Assembly: GCA_022605425.2 (NCBI GenBank)
Contig: JAKIMF020000011.1
Coordinates: forward strand, 186,001-250,000
From: Hamiltosporidium tvaerminnensis
Taxonomy: Eukaryota; Microsporidia; Dubosqiidae
DNA: 64,000 nucleotides
Direction of reading: 5' to 3'
The number at the start of each line of letters is the position of its first letter. Within the stretch, counting starts at the first letter, position 1. Below, in pieces: positions 57,689 to 64,000 of the stretch. The notes below the pieces were generated by a model. The model made no database searches. It was not told the DNA's origin and saw only the letters and a program-made list of their open reading frames with translations. The position numbers and the translations under genes were made by a program.

Positions 57689-57715
57689 AAAATTTTTATA
57701 AATAATTTCTTCCCC
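57689..57715 (+). promoter_or_regulatory. AAAATTTTT and CCCC motifs upstream of uS8
   Basis: AAAATTTTT at 57689-57697 followed by CCCC at 57712-57715, 12 bases before the ATG. This is the two-part arrangement reported for microsporidian ribosomal protein genes. Confidence 0.55.
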
Positions 57716-57727
57716 TTCAAAAAAAAA

Positions 57728-58114
57728 ATGATGAATCCATTAGCTGCTACATGTAAAGCAATAAACAACGCCAATCGTATAGGAAAAAGAAGCGTATTAT
57801 TACGTACATCCACAAACATGACATCTGCATTCCTAGAACTTATGCTTAAACACCAATATATATCTTCTCTTACCTATATAAACGACCATCGTAATAACAA
57901 AGTTATTGTTTCTCTTAACGGTCGTTTGAATAAATGTGGTGCTATTTGTCCCAACTATAATATCAAAGTTTCTGATGTAGAAGGTTTCCGTAACAGAATT
58001 TTACCTGCTCGTCAGTTTGGACACCTTGTTATTACTAGTACTAAGGGTGTTATTGATCATAATACTGCTATACAAGAACATACAGGTGGCAAGGTATTGG
58101 GATTTTTCTATTAA
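57728..58114 (+). CDS. RPS22: Ribosomal protein uS8 (S15a/S22)
   Basis: Small-subunit ribosomal protein that binds 18S rRNA in the central domain. The 128-residue product matches the eukaryotic uS8 over its full length: NPLAATCKAINNANRIGKRSV at the start (family NxLADALKxINNAEKRGKR), LNGRLNKCGAICPNYNIKV, LPARQFGHLVITSTKGVIDH, and the C-terminal HTGGKVLGFFY. Two ATGs are adjacent (57728 and 57731); the second would give a 127-residue protein. No intron is needed. It is intact and lacks insertions, unlike the ligase and Puf6-like genes. Confidence 0.96.
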   Translation: MMNPLAATCKAINNANRIGKRSVLLRTSTNMTSAFLELMLKHQYISSLTYINDHRNNKVIVSLNGRLNKCGAICPNYNIKVSDVEGFRNRILPARQFGHLVITSTKGVIDHNTAIQEHTGGKVLGFFY

Positions 58115-60854
58115 AGATTTCTTTTATTTATTTCTCTTTTCTATGCTTTCCATCCTTGCTTTTTATATTTATTATTTCCTCTTTTATTTCTTTTCTTCTT
58201 TCCTTGTTTATGCTCTTTTTTCTATAATTTTTTTATTATGATTTCTATTTCTATAATTTATTTTATAAATTTTCATGGTATGATTTTCTCTTAACTTATA
58301 ATTCTATTTCATAACTTATATTTCTATTTCTTAAATTTTATTTATATTATTCTTAGCCTATAATTTTTATTTCTTGAGTTCATATTTTATGATTTTATCT
58401 TAATTTCAATTTTGTTTCAATTTTTTAATGAAGAAAGAAAAACTTAAGATTTCAAGAAAGTGAAATTTATTAAAAAAAATCATAAGAAATATAAAGAGAA
58501 ATGAATTACTAATTAATAATTATAAAATATTAACTGAATTTGGTTTCTCAATCCTTACTTTTCATTATAAAATAAGATTTAAATTTACATTTAAAATAAA
58601 TTTATTATTCTTCTATTGTTTTTAATAACAGTATTTAAAGAAGACTTGTTTAAGCCTGAGAAATATACAAACAAATTAACTATATCTATAAATCGAATTA
58701 ACATATAACATTATTAAATACCGAGTTTTTTTCTTCTTGCTTTATTTTGGTCTATTTTAAATTTTTCTTTGTGTTTGATTGTTGCTTAATTTTAGATATT
58801 TTACATATTTTGATTTACATATTTTATTCAATGATTTTGTATTTTTTTGTTTAAGATCTTCTCTTCCGTGACTAAGTTGTAAATTAAAGAAATATATTAT
58901 TCGATAAACTTCTATTACAGGAATATATTCTTATATATCCTCCCCTGTTCTCGTTTGAAAGCGTTGCAACTAGTCCCAATCTCTTCTTTGGTATAAAGAA
59001 GTAGTTTAGACTGTGTTGAGCACTTTGATTGTATAATTTCCTTTATTCTTGTACTGATTTTGAGATTCTGAAGGTAGATTTAGTGATATTTTGTTTTGAT
59101 ATCCATCTAGAGCTTCAAATTCATGGCTATATACTACTAATAAATAAGATCATAATCCTTGATAAATAAGCTACCTGATTAAATTTCCTTTCAAAAATTT
59201 TCGAAGAATTTTTCAAAGTAGTAACCAGCAAAAAAGTGTAATCATATTAAATTTAGCGCAAAAAAACATATTTGATTTTTGATCTCGAATTTCTGCATCG
59301 GGTTTTCCTGTCTTACAATCTTTTTGCTGGATACTTATTTTCAAGGATTTCTTGTAGTGATAGCTCTTAATTCGTTTTGTAGATTTAAAGTTATATATCT
59401 CATGCGCAGGTAAGAGTATATTGCGGTGTTATTTTGTCGTCTAGTAAATTCATCGTCGATATTTTTTTCATATCCAGTTGCCAAACGCATCATCGCTTTT
59501 CCAAAGTTTCCATGATGTAACATGTTCCTTTAACCAACTGAAAAGTATTAGTATACGTAATATGACATAAATTATCTTTTCAGATGCCTAGTTTTATTTT
59601 TCTTTTGAGTTTGTGAGAAGCATTTACACTTAAAAACGTCTATTTACCTCATTATATAACTTTGAATGCAATCTTATATTTAATTTCTTATAATATTACT
59701 TAATAAGCTTCTTAGATTTTCCGTGTAATAACTTATTTTATCAATATTTTATTCGAATAAAGCAAATACTAGTTTAAAGTATATTTTTCATCATTTTAAA
59801 CAGCGAGATCCTACTCTCTAGTTAATATTTCTTGATTTGTTTTCAGATGTTTACCAGTCTACTGTGAATGTCCTTCCCTATTCAACCCAAAGAAAACTAC
59901 TTAAAAATTGAAAACTAGATCTATACAGAGTTATTTATATCCCAGACCAAAACGTACCTTTTTCTGCACCTCTTTCTGCAGGCATAGAATCATCTAACTT
60001 AAAGAAATCATCTTTTATAAGTCTAAATAATCACACGAATTAATTACTAACGATGTGCATCTTTATTACATTTCATGAAAATTTTTCGAGTTTCAAATTT
60101 GGTTCGACGAGGTTTTTCAACACTCGTTGGATAATAACGATTCGGGTAACAACCAGTATGTTAATTAAAGAAATCTTTGAAATTTAAACTAAATTATATT
60201 TCTTTGACATATTTCTGGATATAAAGAGTTAAATCATGATTTAAGTATACTAGACTGTGAATATAATGTATATCTTGAATGAATAACTGTACGGAGAGTT
60301 TATATATCTTTATATAAGAATCATACACAGAATTCAAAGTTTTCAAGTTTGTAATATAAAATTCATATGCGTGTTTCAAGAGAAGAGCGGTTTATGAGTA
60401 CATATTACCCCTTTCTACTAGAATTAATAGATTAAAAACCCAATATTTTCATCTCATACTTTTTGAAGAAATTAAAATTATTTAGTTCATTTATTCATAT
60501 AACACTGTTATTAATTTACCCGAACATATGATTCGTATTAAATAATTATAGAAAACAAAACGAGAAAAGAGAAGGAATAAATAGTAAAAACAAGAAAATA
60601 AATTCCAAATATTATATGTATGGTATTATTTTCCAAAGGAATATTGCAAGAATATAAAGTTAAAAGATAGTAAATTATAAAATTAAAGTTTTTCACCAAT
60701 TTATAAAAACAAAATTGTATTTTATTTAACTTAAATTTTATTGAAGATAATTTGAACTCAAATATCTTTTTTTACGTTATTTTATAAATTCAATTTTTTT
60801 TATTGTTAACGATATACTATTACTATTAATTGGAATGATATTGGTATTTCTTTT
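58115..60854. other. Intergenic, with a coding relic
   Basis: No intact gene. A less AT-rich zone at about 58920-59530 holds a decayed coding region on the minus strand (listed separately). The rest is AT-rich and featureless. Confidence 0.5.
58925..59523 (-). pseudogene. Decayed coding region, unknown
   Basis: The minus strand from 59523 reads 60 codons of normal protein composition (MLHHGNFGKAMMRLATGYEK start, then TRRQNNTAIYSYLRMRYITL). After stops and frame changes, more coding-like stretches follow, such as FEALDGYQNKISLNLPSE near 59100. Higher GC than flanking DNA supports a former gene or mobile element. No family recognised. Confidence 0.4.
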
Positions 60855-61616
60855 TTAAGTAACTCTGGTTTTTTCATCTGCCCATCTCAATGGTATTCCG
60901 TGATGGTAGGCATGGAAAGCCCATGTAGAGTGTCTATCAGATGGATGATACGAATAAAAGGTATAAAACGCTCTGTTAGAGGTTTCACCAACGAGATGTA
61001 CATGTGAGTTGTGGTGTCTGGCTGTATCCTGATCAGTGGTATAATTTGGATCTGATTTATGTTTACCGAGATGTTTAAGATGCTCCTTTTCCGTACGTTC
61101 TATAAGTTCGGGGTTTTCGCTCATATTACTGTGGTGGTGATGATGATGATGATGATTTGTTTCGCTTGGGTTAGAAATATGTTCCTTTTCTATTTTTCTA
61201 TCGTGAAGTTCGTCAGACTTGGTATGATTGTTTCCTTTAATACGTAAGAGTTTATCAGTAATTTTTTCAAACTTATCGTACTCTCCACATTTAAGAAAAG
61301 CCAGCCCAGTACGATCAGCAGCAAGACATTTATCATTTAACATAAAAGTGACAGTACCATCATCATTCCGTATCATAAGAACTGCTGTACCATTTGGTCC
61401 AAATATAGCAGCACTATTCTTTTCAGTCAAACAACCAGCCGAACTGCACAATCCTACTTTATGTGTACCTTGTTTCTCTAAATGGAAATGCAATGCGTCT
61501 TTCTTTTTTACCAGACCCGGTGTCTTCTCATACACACCAATATATTCTGGATGGTTTAATCTTTTCAATCTAAATTTTATGAACAAAAATCCCGGTATAA
61601 AAAGAAATATTAGCAT
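60855..61616 (-). CDS. Secreted His-rich ricin-B-lectin-like protein 6
   Basis: 253 residues with a hydrophobic N-terminus (LIFLFIPGFLFI). The trefoil-like region (about 28-125) contains LCSSAGCLTEKN (57-68) and NDKCLAADRTGLAFLKC (94-110), the family's Cys-Leu motif present twice. The C-terminal half is His-rich: a run of eight His at 155-162, then KEHLKHLGKHK, HHNSHVHL and HAYHHG. From memory, a His/Ser-rich polar tube protein (PTP6) of similar size is known from Nosema, so a polar tube or spore-coat role is possible but unproven. It lies on the opposite strand to the other lectin-like genes. GC content is higher than in its surroundings. Confidence 0.75.
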   Translation of the reverse strand: MLIFLFIPGFLFIKFRLKRLNHPEYIGVYEKTPGLVKKKDALHFHLEKQGTHKVGLCSSAGCLTEKNSAAIFGPNGTAVLMIRNDDGTVTFMLNDKCLAADRTGLAFLKCGEYDKFEKITDKLLRIKGNNHTKSDELHDRKIEKEHISNPSETNHHHHHHHHSNMSENPELIERTEKEHLKHLGKHKSDPNYTTDQDTARHHNSHVHLVGETSNRAFYTFYSYHPSDRHSTWAFHAYHHGIPLRWADEKTRVT

Positions 61617-61962
61617 AGTAAATTATAGAAATTATAATAAATAGACTTGAATTTAACCATGAAACAGTTTCAAGATAAAACATTTGATATCAACGTGTTT
61701 TAATTTTATTGTCTAAAAGAAATTACGTGTTATTTATAGTTAAATTAAATTGTTTTTGTTTTATTAATTTATCTGATTTAGTTTATAATCATAGATGTTT
61801 GAATCTGCGTTTCTTTTTCATATCTTAGATTTTAATAATTCAATTCCGAATAGACTTTATAAGTAAATTTAATCTTAAGAATTCTTATCTTACGATTCGA
61901 ACTTTATTTTAAAATTATTTAAGAAATTTAAAATATAGAATCTTTATTAAAAAATATATGCT

Positions 61963-63665
61963 ATGACAGGCGAGGCAAAGAAATTTTCAGAGGTGATTGG
62001 CTTAGAGATTAACAAAGAGAAGTCAGCCACAAATGATACGTGTTGTGAAGATACTGCTACTCTTCTAGAAGGTGTTAGTGTTTACAAATATTTAGGAATA
62101 ATAGAAGATAGCAGAGGAATTCCAACACATAGCTCATTTGAAGAAGTACAGAGCAAACTTATATCAAGAGTTGAAAGACTTTGTCACACAAGATTAAATG
62201 CAAAAAATTTATTTTCTGCAATCAATCAACATGCGATATCGTTAATCAACTACCACATAGGAGTACTTCGACTTGAACCGGCTGACTTCTCTAAGTTAGA
62301 TGATGCAGTGCGTGCGGTGTTGGTGAAGAATAAGATACATCTCCGCCCAGGATGTAAAGAGCGTTTGTATCTTCCTAGAACAGAACTTGGAAGAGGCCTA
62401 CATAGTGTTGAGTTGCAAAGCGAACATATGCTTCTGCAACTCTTGGATTGTCTGGAAAAAAGTAAAGAAATATCAACTAGACGAGCAGCAATCCTCAAGG
62501 TGGAGAATAATAATAAAACCCATCTTGCACTAATAAAAGGCTTCTTAAAAGTAAAGTACAGGTTGGTAGAAGAAGTCACTAAGAAAAGTTTAGAAGAAGC
62601 TCAACTTGCAAAACTATATAACGAAATAGAAAAACGAAAACTACATTCAAAGTTATATAATGCAAGAAAAAATGAGCTTGTGAGTGTTAGTGACTCTTCA
62701 AGATGGCTAAAGAGAGGAAATATTAGGCCACGAAATGAAGCTGTGTTCTGCTATATCCAGGATAGAAATGTATTCTGGGGAGCAGATGGTGTGTGTCAAC
62801 ATTGCGGGAAGTCTGGTAAGACTGTAGATCATCTAGCAACTAGATGTGAAAAAATGCTAGGCCATGATTACACTAGACGGCATAATGAAGTGGTTAGATG
62901 CCTACACCTACTTCTCCTAAATAGATATAAGTTTAAGTCTTCAAAACGAATAAGGAGTCACTCAGTTCAAGAAATTCTTGATAATGAGTATGCAGAGATA
63001 AGTGTAGACACCAGAATAAAAACTGATGTTAAAATTCGGAATAACAGACCGGACATATTTATTTTAGATAAGAAGAAGAATAAGATAACACTCATTGAAG
63101 TAGGAATCACTTCCCAAGATTCACTTCAAATAGTTGAAACTGAAAAACTTAGGAAGTATGACCTGCTAGCGAATGAGTTGGGTCTTATTTATAGGTGTAG
63201 TGTTGAGATAATCTCTTATGTGATGACCTGGGACGGTATTGTGACAAAATACCATAAATCTCATCTTAAAAGACTAGAAATACCCATGAATGTAGAGGCA
63301 TACATTCAGTCTATAGTACTTAAGAAAACAGTCGAAACAATTTCCTTTGATCGACGAAGAGGACTTGAGTCAGGACTAAATGCCGAAGAGATCTGGGAGA
63401 GAGCGTCAATGGGTGTTATTATGAGATCAGAGATGCATGAGGAACCAATACCCCCTTTAAAAGAAGCGAAAAGAGAGGAAGATGGTGTTAAAATTTTAAA
63501 ACCAAAAAATAATACACCCCTTATTTCACAAGGAGGAACCACTTTAGAGGAACCGACCAATAACATAAATGAAGAGTCGGATTTGGAAGAAGAGAAAATA
63601 GTGGTTAAAGAGGTAGAAGAAAACATTAAAAAATGGTAAAAATATTTTAACCCAGAATTTTATTA
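61963..63665 (+). mobile_element. REL-endonuclease LINE, 5'-truncated, long open frame
   Basis: A 558-codon frame (61963-63639) encodes the end of a non-LTR retrotransposon protein. It starts just after reverse transcriptase motif C (KKFSEVIGLEINKEKSA, then YKYLGI), runs through the thumb, and reaches a CCHC knuckle (C278, C281, H290, C295). The restriction-like endonuclease follows, with RPD at 362-364, the catalytic-type Glu at 379 and KLRKYDLL (395-402), as in R2-type elements. A C-terminal extension of about 150 residues has no known domain. RT motifs A-C are missing, so this copy cannot move on its own. The 3' tail (GGTAAAAATATTTTAACCCAGAATTTT) is shared with the other fragments. The intact frame implies a recent insertion. 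Confidence 0.92.
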
Positions 63666-64000
63666 AATAAAATTAAAAAATATATATTTTCTCTTCTTTT
63701 TTTTGAATTTTAATTATTTGATAGATTAATTTTCTAAAAAGTTCTAATTATAAATATACGTACTCATTATAATTCAAATCTTTAAATAAATTTATTTGAA
63801 ATACCAAAAATATCTTTGAATTCAAGAGATAATAAAGTAATTTCAATGTTTCGAGGAATTTAACTAAGTAAAAAAGAAAGAATTTTATCTATTTAAATAG
63901 AGATTATAATTTTGTGACTTATCCAGTCTACAGCAATAAAGACCGACAGGAGTCAGATATATTTTATTAATATTTCCTTTATAATCGAATTATCTTCAAA
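63666..64000. other. AT-rich DNA after LINE
   Basis: No gene or repeat seen up to the window edge. Confidence 0.5.

Noticed and set aside
60080-60130. tRNA gene suggested by GGTTCGAC
   Set aside because: No pairing arms or A-box fit around it; no other tRNA candidate found by eye on either strand.
46471-61616. Ricin-type toxin genes
   Set aside because: Only lectin-like (B-chain type) domains are present; no rRNA N-glycosidase domain is seen in any of the six proteins.

Overview
The window looks like microsporidian nuclear DNA, from a species with a large, gene-poor, very AT-rich genome. The evidence is: intron-poor genes; a ribosomal protein gene (eL43) with a 30-nt intron directly after its ATG; a CCC-type motif just upstream of several start codons; several secreted ricin-B-lectin-like proteins of the type known from microsporidia; shortened but recognisable fungal-type housekeeping proteins; and a non-LTR retrotransposon with a restriction-enzyme-like endonuclease. 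The genus cannot be fixed from sequence alone. A Hamiltosporidium-, Nosema- or Edhazardia-like genome would fit.

Layout. Bases 1-14961 contain no convincing gene. 14962-16514 is a frameshifted relic of a secreted-protein gene. 16739-17524 (-) is an ELO-type fatty acid elongase. 17525-22917 is gene-free. 23219-24238 (+) is a Pus3/Deg1-type tRNA pseudouridine synthase behind a 7-bp minisatellite. 26844-28004 (+) is a three-helix membrane protein of unknown role. 29855-30391 (-) is an Sfp1-like C2H2 zinc-finger protein. 31668-33545 (-) is a Puf6/PUM3-like RNA-binding protein with a repeat-expanded basic N-terminus. 37330-41481 (-) is a glutamate-cysteine ligase catalytic subunit swollen to 1383 residues by six in-frame tandem-repeat insertions. 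44926-45225 (+) is eL43. From 46471 to 61616 six secreted ricin-B-lectin-like genes are scattered, three of them in tandem; a Mis12/Mtw1-like kinetochore gene (51214-51822, -) and uS8 (57728-58114, +) lie between them.

Mobile and repeated DNA. One REL-endonuclease LINE family is present as a long 5'-truncated copy (61963-63665), a short near-identical copy (30835-31424, -), a 3'-tail fragment (24388-24515) and decayed pieces (33757-35235). A pair of about 700-bp, relatively GC-rich dispersed repeats (42603-43305 and 52902-53605) has no recognised identity. There is a 156-bp foldback element at 56104-56259. Minisatellites cluster around and inside the glutamate-cysteine ligase gene.

How the genes fit together. 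The housekeeping set covers translation (eL43, uS8, Pus3, Puf6-like, Sfp1-like), lipid elongation, thiol synthesis and chromosome segregation, with no operon-like functional linkage. The secreted lectin-like genes form the one real functional cluster and are the likely host- or spore-facing products. I saw no tRNA, rRNA or CRISPR array.
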